From DATAOG01 sp046727895 (GTDB lineage Bacteria > Pseudomonadota > Alphaproteobacteria > Geminicoccales > Geminicoccaceae): DNA of 8,042 nt. Under the pieces are notes generated by a model. That model saw only the letters and a list, made by a program, of their open reading frames with translations. It made no database searches and was not told where the DNA came from. The stretch spans positions 1 through 8,042 of the forward strand of contig JBKPDM010000083.1 of assembly GCA_046727895.1 (NCBI GenBank), read 5' to 3'. Positions within the stretch are counted from its first letter, which is position 1; every line of letters starts with the position of its first letter. This document shows, in pieces, positions 1-6,817 of the stretch. A program made the position numbers and the translations under genes.

Positions 1-197
1 CAGCGCCAATCCCGGCTCGAACCACCCTAATCCAACGAAACGGAACTCTACCGACTCGGCCTTTCATCGTAGCCCCCTATGGCACCCTTAATAGAAGCGG
101 CTTCAACCGGGGTCTCTCCCCGGCGCCGGATCCTGAAGGTCGACTATGCACAGTTCCAGCGCTGTAGACAAGGCTGCAAAAGGCGTGAAGAGCCTGT

Positions 198-254
198 TAA
201 TTAGTAAACTTATGCCAGTCCCCACCTAATTAGTGAACTTATGCCAGTCCCCAC
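198..254. repeat. Two-copy tandem direct repeat, 28-nt unit, 29-nt period
   Basis: Copy 1 is 198-225 and copy 2 is 227-254. The units match at 27 of 28 positions; the one difference is A206 versus G235. Each unit starts TAATTAGT and ends GCCAGTCCCCAC. The AT-rich half contains a TAATTA palindrome, extended to CTAATTAG at 226-233. The repeat lies outside any gene, about 140 bases past the trmFO stop. GGGGAC-type motifs are common in REP-like repeats mobilised by RAYT transposases, but no such transposase is present here, so that origin is only a guess. Confidence 0.85.
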
Positions 255-357
255 AAAGTCTTCAGCTTGGCGGGGCCGCCCCGCGCCACTCCGGTCCAAA
301 CCCACCGAGGCCGGCCTTGGGAGCCAGGCGCGCGCCTCCAACCCGGGCGTGCGAACG

Positions 358-387
358 AGGCGCGAAAGTCGGAAACTTTCTGCGCCT
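358..387 (-). terminator. Hairpin just after trmFO, possible terminator
   Basis: AGGCGCGAAAGT (358-369) pairs with ACTTTC (375-380) and GCGCCT (382-387). This gives a 12-bp stem with one bulged base (T381) and the five-base loop CGGAA. It begins four bases past the trmFO stop codon on the minus strand, where a terminator or 3'-end stabiliser would be expected. The sequence after the stem is not T-rich, so a classical intrinsic terminator is not fully met. It could act with Rho or protect the 3' end. Confidence 0.5.
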
Positions 388-391
388 GGAA

Positions 392-1738
392 TCACGCGGC
401 GTGGGCGAGCCGGGCGAGCCAGGCGTCGAGATCGGCGAGCGCGCGGCGCGCGAGCGCCGGCTTGCGCTCGGCCCGTTTGACCTGGCGCTCGAGCGGCGGG
501 AAGAGGCCGAAATTGACGTTCATCGGCTGGAAGGTCGAGGCTTCGGCGCCGGCCGTGATGTGGTTCAGAAGGGCGCCGAGCGCGGTGGTGGGTGGCGGCG
601 GCGCCAGCGTCTCGCCCCGGAGCGCGGCGGCCGCGAAGCGGCCCGCGAGCAGGCCGATCGCAGCACTCTCGACGTAGCCTTCGACGCCGGTGATCTGACC
701 CGCGAAGCGGATCTGCGGTCGGGCTTTCAGGCGCAGCTCCCGATCGAGCAGCCGCGGGCTGTTGATGAAGGTGTTGCGGTGCAGACCGCCCAAGCGCGCG
801 AACTCGGCCCGCTCGAGACCGGGGATGGTGCGGAAGATCCGCTTCTGCTCGCCCCAGGTGAGCTTGGTCTGAAAGCCCACCATGTTGAAGAGCGTGCCGA
901 GCGCATTGTCCTGGCGGAGCTGGACGACCGCGAAGGGGCGCCGCCCGGTGCGCGGGTCGGTGAGGCCGACCGGCTTCATCGGCCCGTAGCGGAGCGTCTC
1001 GCGCCCGCGCTCGGCCATCACCTCGATCGGCAGACAGCCCTCGAAATAGGGCGTCGTGGTCTCGAAGGCCTTGAACTCGTGCTTCTGGCCCTCGAGCAGC
1101 GCGGCCACGAAGGCCTCGTACTCGGCCCGATCGAGCGGGCAGTTGACGTAGTCGGCGCCGCTGCCGCCCGGGCCCGGCTTGTCGTAGCGGGACTGCAGCC
1201 AGGCGACCCCGAAGTCGATCGTCTCGCGATGGACGATCGGCGCGATCGCATCGAAGAAGGCGAGCTCGTCCTCGCCGGTGACGCGGCGGATCGACGCGGC
1301 GAGGCCGGCCGAGGTGAGCGGCCCGGTGGCGACGATCACATGGCCGAAGGAGGGATCGGGCAGGCCCGCGACCTCCTCGCGCCGCACCTCGATCAGCGGC
1401 TCGGCCTCGATCGCCGCCTGGACCGCCGCGGCGAAGCCCTCGCGGTCGACCGCGAGCGCGCCGCCCGCCGGCAGCTTATGGGCATCGCCCGCGCGCATGA
1501 TCAGCGAGCCCGCGCGGCGCATCTCCTCGTGCAGCAGGCCGACCGCGTTGTTGAGGGCGTCATCGGAGCGGAACGAGTTCGAGCAGACCAGCTCGGCCAG
1601 GGTCCCGGTCTTGTGAGCCTCGGTCGAGCAGCCCGGGCGCATCTCGTGCAGCACGACCCGAACGCCGGCGCGGGCCGCCTGCCAGGCCGCCTCGCTGCCG
1701 GCGAGCCCGCCGCCGATCACATGCAGCGGTCCGCTCAT
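392..1738 (-). CDS. trmFO: TrmFO, FAD/folate-dependent tRNA (uracil-54-C5)-methyltransferase
   Basis: This cytoplasmic flavoenzyme makes 5-methyluridine at position 54 of the tRNA T-loop. It takes the carbon from methylenetetrahydrofolate rather than SAM and uses NAD(P)H. The 448-residue product has the family's usual length. Residues 5-35 are an FAD-binding Rossmann start (GGGLAGSEAAW at 9-19, then HEMRP at 31-35). The two family cysteines are visible: C52 in the VCSNSFRSD motif and C235 in FEGCLPIEVM. A second nucleotide-binding landmark is VIVATGPLTS at 134-143. The ATG at 1738 has a strong AGGAGG ribosome-binding site (1746-1751) seven bases upstream, which settles the start. Older databases call this protein Gid, with a supposed cell-division role. 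It lies 172 bases downstream of the cyclase gene on the same strand and ends at a hairpin. No frameshift or missing motif is seen. Confidence 0.97.
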   Translation of the reverse strand: MSGPLHVIGGGLAGSEAAWQAARAGVRVVLHEMRPGCSTEAHKTGTLAELVCSNSFRSDDALNNAVGLLHEEMRRAGSLIMRAGDAHKLPAGGALAVDREGFAAAVQAAIEAEPLIEVRREEVAGLPDPSFGHVIVATGPLTSAGLAASIRRVTGEDELAFFDAIAPIVHRETIDFGVAWLQSRYDKPGPGGSGADYVNCPLDRAEYEAFVAALLEGQKHEFKAFETTTPYFEGCLPIEVMAERGRETLRYGPMKPVGLTDPRTGRRPFAVVQLRQDNALGTLFNMVGFQTKLTWGEQKRIFRTIPGLERAEFARLGGLHRNTFINSPRLLDRELRLKARPQIRFAGQITGVEGYVESAAIGLLAGRFAAAALRGETLAPPPPTTALGALLNHITAGAEASTFQPMNVNFGLFPPLERQVKRAERKPALARRALADLDAWLARLAHAA

Positions 1739-1745
1739 CGCTCCG

Positions 1746-1751
1746 CCTCCT
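1746..1751 (-). promoter_or_regulatory. Ribosome-binding site of trmFO (AGGAGG)
   Basis: On the minus strand this is a full-consensus AGGAGG, seven bases before the ATG at 1738. It is the strongest Shine-Dalgarno in the window and fixes the trmFO start. Confidence 0.85.
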
Positions 1752-1783
1752 CAGCGCGCACGCCCGGGCGTCCCGCAATCCCC

Positions 1784-1816
1784 GCCCGATCGGCGCGCCG
1801 CGATGCCCGATCGGGC
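1784..1816. repeat. Perfect 10-bp inverted repeat upstream of trmFO
   Basis: GCCCGATCGG (1784-1793) is the exact reverse complement of CCGATCGGGC (1807-1816), with a 13-base spacer. The right arm lies inside a 12-base self-palindrome, GCCCGATCGGGC (1805-1816), and CGGCGCGCCG (1791-1800) overlaps the left arm. The structure is in the 172-base gap between the cyclase stop and the trmFO start, 46-78 bases before the trmFO ATG. It could be a terminator of cyclase transcripts without a T tract, a leader hairpin of trmFO, or an operator. No T-run follows on either strand. Confidence 0.55.
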
Positions 1817-1910
1817 CAATCCTAGTGGTCGAGATCCAACGGAAGGTACCTGAAGCATGCGGGCTTCGGTAATGCTCGTCGGAGTTCGGCTCTTTAGCCA
1901 GGAGCGGAAG

Positions 1911-4900
1911 TCAACGGGGCTCGTCCAACAGCGCCTTGGCGTCCTTGAGGTCGGCGGTGTCGAGGCCCTCGGTGAACCAGCCGTAGACCGGTACGAGCAG
2001 GTCGTGCGCCTCGGCACGCCTACCCTGCACTGCCCACAGCCGGGCTAGGCTCGTCGCCGCGCGCAACTCCCATAGCTTTGCGTCCTGCGCACGCGCGACC
2101 TCGATGGCTCGACCCAGACACGCCTCGGCCTGATCTGCGCCGGAGGATACCAGCAGCAACTCCCCCTTGAGCCTGTGCAGCTCGGCCTCGAAGAGGTGCT
2201 GGTCCGTCCGCTCCAACCACGCCAACGCCTCGTCTACCATGACCAACGCCGCCGCGGTTTGCCCAACCTTGCCGTGCGCCTCGGCCAGCAGGGCAAGCGA
2301 GTACGGCAGGAAATCCTCGTCTCTGTTGGCTCGCAACGCGTTCAGCGCCTCGCGCATCAGAGCCACGCCCTTGCTGGCGAACCCGTCTTGGACCAGCAGC
2401 CAGCCGCGGTTGAAGGTCCCCGCCGCCACGTAGATGGGAAACCCCTGCTCCCGCCCGAGGGCAAGCATCGCCGTCACACTCTCCGCCACAGCGGGCACCT
2501 CCCGGTAAAGCTGCAAGACGGTGAGGGCGCGGTGGAAGGCGAAGCCGATGGTGAATGGCTGCCGAAGCCTTTCCGCCTCCAAGAGCGCATCGCGGCTTCG
2601 GGCGCGAGCCTGGTCAGGGTGCCCAAGGATGAGCAGAGCCCACGATAGGTAAGCCAGACACTTCACACGTACGTCTATGCCGTAGGTCAGGATAAAGGAA
2701 GGCTGCTGCGCAGTAGCATGGAGCTCGAGCGCTCGCTCCAGGTGCTCGCGGGCAGCACCCAGGCGTCCGAGGGCGAGGTTGACCCACCCGATGGAGAAGT
2801 GGCCCGCTACCCGCGCCGGAATGTCCTCCAGTTCGGCCACAGCTAGGGCTCGCTTCGCCAGCGCCAACGCTGGGGCTAGCTCGGCTCGGCTGAAGTGGAA
2901 AACGATGAGGCCGTACAGCGCCGGCACCAGCAGTGACGTCTCGCCGGTCTGCTCGCAGAGCTCGGCCGCGCGCGCGTAGGCCCGCCCGGTCTCCGGCACC
3001 CCGGTGCCGCAGCCAGCGTGCAGCGCACGGCCCAGCGTAAGCTGCAGGCCCAGCTCTCGGCGGCGGCGCTCGGCGACATCGGGCAGGCGCGCCAGCAGCG
3101 CGATCCCCTTCGTGAGCTGTGCGATCGCCTCGGCCATGGCAGAGCGGGCGATCGCCTGTTGCCCAGCCCTCTGCCAGTACTGAACTGCCGTTTCGATCAG
3201 CCCTGCCTCGGCGCAGTGGTTGGCGAGCAGCTCGGGCTGCGCCTCGGTCAGGTCCGGGAACTGCTCCTCCAGCACTTGAGCGATCCGGGCGTGCAGTTGC
3301 TGGCGGCGCGATTTGAGAAGAGTGCCGTAGGCCGCGTCCTGGACCAGGACGTGCTTGAAGCTATAGGTGGCCTCGGAGGGCGCCCCGCGGCGGAAAATCA
3401 GCTCGGACTGGACGAGCTGGTCGAGGGCGGCGTGCAGCTCTGGCTCCGGGCGGTCGGCGACCGCAACCAGCAACGCATGGGAAAACTCACGGCCGATCGC
3501 GGCGCCGATCTGCGCCACCTCCTTCACGGGAGCGAGGTGGTCGAGGCGCGCGAGCAGCGAGTCGTGCAGCGTCGCCGGAATCGCGAGCGGGCGCAGGGGG
3601 CCGCAGAGCTCGTAGTGGTCGCCGGCGTCGGTGAGCAGGCCGGACTCGAGCACCGCCTTGGTCAGCTCCTCGACGAACAGCGGCACGCCGTCGGTCTTGG
3701 CGAGGATATGCGCGCTGACCTCGGCCGGCAAAGCCTTGGCTCCGACCACCCGCTCCACCATCGACGCACCGTCGCGCCGCCCGAGCCGGTTCAGCGCCAG
3801 CGCGCTCACGTGCGGCTGCCCCGCCCACGGCGGCGTGAACTCCGGTCGGAAGGTCACAACCAACAACGCCGGGATCTGCGACAGCTTCTCAATCGTCTGC
3901 GTCAGAAGCTCCAGCGTCGTCGGATCGATCCAATGTACGTCCTCGTGCACCACCAGCACCGGCTGCTCGGCCGCCAGTCCTGCGAGCTGGTCCAGCAGCG
4001 CTTCGAGCGTCAGCTCCTTCTGGCGCTGCGGCGTCAGCTCCAGCGCCGGGTAACGCTCGCCGGTCGGAATCCCGAGCAGCGCGGCGATCATCGGCACGGC
4101 TTGATCGAGCTTGTCCGTGCCGCCCGCCAGGAGCGCCTCGAGCTTGGCGAGCCTCGCCTCGGTCGGATCGTCGCGCTCGAAACCGGCGGCACGCTCCAGG
4201 TGTGTGACCACCGGGTGCAACGGGCTGGTCTGGTGATACGGGGAGCACTGGTGCGTAACTCGGAGATGGGGCTGGGCGGCGATGCGCTCGCGCAGCTCCC
4301 GCACCAGGCGTGACTTACCGATCCCGGGCTCGCCCGAGAGCAGCACAACCTGACCCTCACCGCCCTGCGCCTGCCGCCAGCGGCGGAGCAGCAGCGCGAT
4401 TTCCTCCTCGCGGCCGACCATCGGCATCAGGTCTGTGGTCTGGCGCGCCTCGAAGCGGCCCTCGGCACGACCCTGACCTTCGACCTGCCAAGCGCTGAGA
4501 GGCTCGGCGAAGCCCTTGAGGTGCTGCGCCCCGAGGTCGGTCAGCTCGAACAGCCTGCCTACCAGCCGCCGCGTGGTTGGTGCAATGACGACGGCACCAG
4601 GCCTTGCCAACTCCCGGAGGCGAGCCGCCAGATTCGGCGTCTGGCCGACCACCACCTCCTCACGCGCTGCACCGGTGGGCATCAGATCGCCGACCATTAC
4701 AAGCCCTGTCGCGATGCCGACCCGCGCCACCAGCGCCTCGTCCGCTGCTGTGGTCAGCTTGCTCACAGCGTCCACGAGAGCTAGCCCGGCGCGCACCGCC
4801 CGTTCGGCGTCATCTTCGTTCGCCCGCGGCCAACCGAAGTAGGCGAGCATGCCATCGCCCACGATCTTGGCCACGTGCCCGTCCCAGTGTGTGACCACGT

Positions 4901-5243
4901 CCGTGCAGCGCTTCCGGTAGGTCAGCATGAGATCGCTGAGGTCCTCGGGATCCAGCTCGGTCAAGCCGACCAGCTCGCAGAACATCACCGTCAATTGCCG
5001 CCGCTCAACTCCAGGGCCGATGATGTCGGGAGGCGGTCCTGCGGTTCCAGCCGTGGCTTGGTCGGGTGGGGCAAGTTCTATAATCGCGTCGAGCAGCTTC
5101 TTGCGATCACCCCACAGCACGCCGAGCTCCTCGAGGTCGGTTTCGGCGAGTTCGCTCAGGATGTCGAAGTCGACCTCATTGTCACGGAACGCCTGCTCGT
5201 AGCGCTCCAGCCCGAGCTGCCGCAGCCAAGCCCCGATGTCCAC
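1911..5243 (-). CDS. SAM-adenylate cyclase-STAND ATPase-TPR signalling protein
   Basis: This is a predicted soluble 1110-residue signalling protein. Domains in order: a SAM domain (about 1-58, GAWLRQLGLERYEQAF); a class III nucleotide cyclase domain (about 79-255); an AAA_16/STAND ATPase (about 272-560) with Walker A GEPGIGKS (304-311) and Walker B VLVVHEDVHW (429-438); and helical TPR-like repeats (about 640-1090). No membrane segment or signal peptide is seen. In the cyclase domain, K126 and T202 fit ATP selection, D130 is the second metal ligand, and N204 and R208 are the transition-state pair. The first metal ligand, normally Asp in FCDLVGST, is E90 (FCELVGLT), and the next helix seems about four residues short, so cyclase activity is uncertain. 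I chose the GTG at 5243 because GAGGG lies five bases upstream and the SAM domain begins at once. The frame could extend to 5330, but that adds 29 residues without domain character. Third positions look less GC-biased than in trmFO. Its input signal is unknown. Confidence 0.93.
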   Translation of the reverse strand: MDIGAWLRQLGLERYEQAFRDNEVDFDILSELAETDLEELGVLWGDRKKLLDAIIELAPPDQATAGTAGPPPDIIGPGVERRQLTVMFCELVGLTELDPEDLSDLMLTYRKRCTDVVTHWDGHVAKIVGDGMLAYFGWPRANEDDAERAVRAGLALVDAVSKLTTAADEALVARVGIATGLVMVGDLMPTGAAREEVVVGQTPNLAARLRELARPGAVVIAPTTRRLVGRLFELTDLGAQHLKGFAEPLSAWQVEGQGRAEGRFEARQTTDLMPMVGREEEIALLLRRWRQAQGGEGQVVLLSGEPGIGKSRLVRELRERIAAQPHLRVTHQCSPYHQTSPLHPVVTHLERAAGFERDDPTEARLAKLEALLAGGTDKLDQAVPMIAALLGIPTGERYPALELTPQRQKELTLEALLDQLAGLAAEQPVLVVHEDVHWIDPTTLELLTQTIEKLSQIPALLVVTFRPEFTPPWAGQPHVSALALNRLGRRDGASMVERVVGAKALPAEVSAHILAKTDGVPLFVEELTKAVLESGLLTDAGDHYELCGPLRPLAIPATLHDSLLARLDHLAPVKEVAQIGAAIGREFSHALLVAVADRPEPELHAALDQLVQSELIFRRGAPSEATYSFKHVLVQDAAYGTLLKSRRQQLHARIAQVLEEQFPDLTEAQPELLANHCAEAGLIETAVQYWQRAGQQAIARSAMAEAIAQLTKGIALLARLPDVAERRRRELGLQLTLGRALHAGCGTGVPETGRAYARAAELCEQTGETSLLVPALYGLIVFHFSRAELAPALALAKRALAVAELEDIPARVAGHFSIGWVNLALGRLGAAREHLERALELHATAQQPSFILTYGIDVRVKCLAYLSWALLILGHPDQARARSRDALLEAERLRQPFTIGFAFHRALTVLQLYREVPAVAESVTAMLALGREQGFPIYVAAGTFNRGWLLVQDGFASKGVALMREALNALRANRDEDFLPYSLALLAEAHGKVGQTAAALVMVDEALAWLERTDQHLFEAELHRLKGELLLVSSGADQAEACLGRAIEVARAQDAKLWELRAATSLARLWAVQGRRAEAHDLLVPVYGWFTEGLDTADLKDAKALLDEPR

Positions 5244-5248
5244 GATAT

Positions 5249-5253
5249 CCCTC
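5249..5253 (-). promoter_or_regulatory. Ribosome-binding site deciding the GTG start of the cyclase
   Basis: GAGGG on the minus strand stands five bases before the GTG at 5243. It favours this start over the upstream one at 5330. Translation from the GTG begins directly with the SAM domain. Confidence 0.6.
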
Positions 5254-5418
5254 GCAAGGCGAAATTTGTCGCGACGCACACTCCGTCGAACTCTATCAGA
5301 AGGATGGTGTGGAGGCCAGCCCGCGGCCACCCTCCCGAACCCGGCTTGGCCCCGCCTGTCATCAGTCCGCTGCTACGTCGGGTCTTGGCTGTGTGGAAAC
5401 GGAAAAGGTGAAACAACG

Positions 5419-5447
5419 CTTAGAAAGCTCATCCCCCATATCGGCAA
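5419..5447 (-). promoter_or_regulatory. Candidate sigma70-type promoter for the cyclase gene
   Basis: On the minus strand, TTGCCG (5447-5442) and TCTAAG (5424-5419) are separated by 17 bases. Each matches 4 of 6 bases of the -35 and -10 consensus. Transcription would start near 5412 and leave a leader of about 170 bases before the GTG at 5243. Matches of this quality arise by chance, so this is tentative. Confidence 0.25.
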
Positions 5448-5636
5448 TTAGTAGGCGGAAGTGCTCAGTTTCCGTGCGCCCGGCGCTACTTGAAAGAAAT
5501 TCGTTCTAGCGATCGTTCTGCTGGATGCGTCACGACCGGCCGCTCCGTATGTCCGGCAGCGGGGGGTGCGGGCCGGGTACCATCTGTCAGATTTCGACCA
5601 CTAGCATCCGGCGCTGCCGGTTTGAATACCTTCCTC

Positions 5637-5657
5637 GCCGGCGCAACGCGCGCCGGC
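5637..5657 (-). terminator. GC-rich hairpin after the TAXI receptor gene
   Basis: GCCGGCGC (5637-5644) pairs perfectly with GCGCCGGC (5650-5657) around the 5-base loop AACGC. It lies four bases past the TAXI stop codon (5664-5662) on the minus strand. The position and the 8-bp all-GC stem fit a transcription terminator. The following bases (GAGGAAGG) are not a T tract, so it would be a non-canonical one. If active, it separates the TAXI gene from the cyclase gene. Confidence 0.5.
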
Positions 5658-5661
5658 CGGG

Positions 5662-6693
5662 TCACATCAGCCCGGCTTCCTTGTAGTAGCGCGCCGCACC
5701 CGGATGGAGCGGGGCCGAGAGCGACGCCTTGACCATGTCCTCCTTCTTGAGCCTGGCAAAGGCCGGGTGCAGCGCCTTGAAGCGGTCGAAGTCTCCGAAC
5801 ACCGACTCGACCACCTCGTAGACCTCCTCGTCCGGCATGGCGCTGAACGTCACCAGGGTCGCGCGTACGCCGAAGGTCTGGGTGTCGGTATCGGTGCCCG
5901 GGTAGAGGCCGCCGGGGATGACCGCCTTGGCGTAGTACGGGTTGGCGGCGATCAGCCGGTCGACCGCGGGTCCGGTGACCGGGATCAGGCGGGCGCTCAC
6001 CACCTTCGTCGCCTCCAGGATCGCGCCGGAGGGGTGGCCGACCGTGAACACGACCGCGTCGACCTGGTTGGCGGCGAGCGCATCGGCCTGCCGGGTCGAG
6101 TCCAGCTCCGAGACGTAGGCGAAGTCCTCCATGGTCCAGCCCTTCGCCTGCATCAGCTGTTCCATGGTCGCGCGCTGGCCCGAGCCCGGATTGCCGATGT
6201 TGACCCGCTTGCCCTTCAGATCATCGAAGGTCCGGATGCCGGAATCGCTGCGCGCGACGACGGTGAACGGCTCGGGGTGCAGCGCGAAGAGGGCGCGCAG
6301 CTCGGCAAAAGCGTCCGCGGACGCGAACGGCCCTTTGCCGTAGTATGCATCGTATTGCAGGTCGCTCTGGACGATGCCCATGTCGAGCGCGCCCGAACGA
6401 AGGCCATCGATGTTGGCGATCGAGCCCTCGGTGCTGACCGCCTCGCAGCTCATCCCCTTTGCCTTGAGGGTCGGGTTGGCGACGCGGCAGACGGCGCCGC
6501 CGGCCGGGTAGTAGACCCCGGTGACGCCGCCCGTGCCGATATAGATGGTGCCGGGCGCCTTCTGCGCCGGCATGCCGGCCTCGGGCTGGTTCTGTGGCGG
6601 CGCCGGCGCCGGGGACCGCCCCCCGGTCGTACAGGCGGTAAGCGTTGCCGCGAGCACCAAGAGCGTGAACTGGCAGACGTTGAGGCGCATCAT
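5662..6693 (-). CDS. TAXI-family TRAP transporter solute-binding lipoprotein
   Basis: This predicted periplasmic receptor belongs to the TAXI family, whose members normally deliver carboxylate-type substrates such as glutamate to a fused TRAP permease. The ligand cannot be told from sequence. The 343-residue product starts with a lipoprotein signal: a hydrophobic stretch at about 9-20 ending in the lipobox LTAC, with C21 as the lipidated residue. A Pro/Ala-rich linker (about 26-47) follows. Family hallmarks are YIGTGGVTGVYYPAGGAVCR (51-70), STEGS near 87-91, DMGIVQSD (104-111), FDDLKGKRVNIGNPGSG (156-172) and GHPSG. Two adjacent ATGs at 6693 and 6690 lie five and eight bases after GGAG (6699-6702), and either could be used. 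An upstream ATG at 6714 has no ribosome-binding site and would spoil the signal peptide. No TRAP permease gene is in the window. It is transcribed divergently from ugpQ, and a GC-rich palindrome sits in its leader. Confidence 0.93.
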   Translation of the reverse strand: MMRLNVCQFTLLVLAATLTACTTGGRSPAPAPPQNQPEAGMPAQKAPGTIYIGTGGVTGVYYPAGGAVCRVANPTLKAKGMSCEAVSTEGSIANIDGLRSGALDMGIVQSDLQYDAYYGKGPFASADAFAELRALFALHPEPFTVVARSDSGIRTFDDLKGKRVNIGNPGSGQRATMEQLMQAKGWTMEDFAYVSELDSTRQADALAANQVDAVVFTVGHPSGAILEATKVVSARLIPVTGPAVDRLIAANPYYAKAVIPGGLYPGTDTDTQTFGVRATLVTFSAMPDEEVYEVVESVFGDFDRFKALHPAFARLKKEDMVKASLSAPLHPGAARYYKEAGLM

Positions 6694-6720
6694 CCCTTCT
6701 CCGCGGATCGGCATGCGAAA

Positions 6721-6741
6721 CGCCGGGCGGACCGCCCGGCG
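6721..6741. repeat. 21-base perfect palindrome in the TAXI gene leader
   Basis: CGCCGGGCGG (6721-6730) and CCGCCCGGCG (6732-6741) are exact reverse complements around a single A. As RNA this would fold to an 8-bp GC stem with a 5-base loop. On the minus strand it is followed by TTTCG, so it resembles a short intrinsic terminator lying 28-48 bases before the TAXI ATG. It may be an attenuator-like leader hairpin, an operator, or a terminator against upstream minus-strand transcription. Confidence 0.65.
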
Positions 6742-6791
6742 GGGGCAGTTCTGCCTGCATTCGAGCCCGCGGGCAAGGCTGGAGCGCGCTC

Positions 6792-6804
6792 GGGGACAGT
6801 CCCC
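6792..6804. repeat. 13-base palindrome GGGGAC-A-GTCCCC
   Basis: This perfect inverted repeat with 6-base arms and one central base lies in the divergent region between the TAXI and ugpQ genes. It is 14 bases upstream of the proposed ugpQ -35 box. That position would suit a regulator site, but the sequence also resembles the GTCCCC end of the tandem repeat at 198-254. Confidence 0.45.
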
Positions 6805-6817
6805 CCTCGTTAAGGCG

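Larger units (their letters stand above)
1..391. other. Gene-poor left flank (no convincing CDS)
   Basis: This stretch downstream of trmFO has no gene I can support. Bases 1-230 are visibly less GC-rich than the rest of the window. A plus-strand frame is open from 3 to the TAG at 165-167, but it uses CTA, CGA, GGA and ACT codons unlike the neighbouring genes. A minus-strand ATG at 67-65, preceded by a GGGGG run, opens a 22-codon frame (begins MKGRVGRVPF) that leaves the window. It could be the start of a small gene, but I do not recognise it. A 6-bp stem with a 5-base loop lies at 107-123 (CCGGGG/CCCCGG). The tandem repeat and the trmFO-end hairpin are listed separately. Confidence 0.5.
5244..5661. 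other. 418-base intergenic region between TAXI gene and cyclase gene
   Basis: No gene is supported here on either strand; the short open frames lack a recognisable product. The stretch at about 5395-5520 is less GC-rich than its surroundings and is the likely home of the cyclase promoter. It carries a 7-base direct repeat TCGTTCT at 5501-5507 and 5513-5519 (12-base period). A 5-bp stem CCGGC/GCCGG with a 3-base loop lies at 5608-5620. The hairpin next to the TAXI stop codon and a promoter candidate are listed separately. Confidence 0.6.

Noticed and set aside
198..254. Possible CRISPR array
   Set aside because: There are only two units separated by one base, so there are no spacers, and no cas genes are present.
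1..391. tRNA or rRNA gene in the left flank
   Set aside because: I found no cloverleaf with T-loop GTTCGA and matching acceptor stem; the only structures are isolated hairpins.
1018..1251. Short minus-strand frames inside trmFO and other genes as possible overlapping genes
   Set aside because: They are Arg/Ser/Ala-rich frame shadows without ribosome-binding sites or recognisable motifs.
233..1825. A 530-codon open frame on the plus strand opposite trmFO
   Set aside because: It is antisense to a clearly conserved gene, its translation is Arg/Glu/Gly-rich with no recognisable domain, and long antisense frames are expected in GC-rich DNA.
3018..4313. A 431-codon plus-strand open frame opposite the cyclase gene
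   Set aside because: Its composition is rich in Arg, Gln and Leu, with no motif. The opposite strand encodes the well-supported Walker motifs and cyclase/TPR domains.
5244..5330. N-terminal extension of the cyclase to 5330
   Set aside because: The extra 29 residues have no domain character, and the GTG at 5243 has a well-placed GAGGG and begins directly with the SAM domain.
5704..6813. A 369-codon plus-strand open frame opposite the TAXI gene
   Set aside because: It is Arg/Asp/Gly-rich with no domain, and the minus strand carries a lipobox and TAXI hallmarks.
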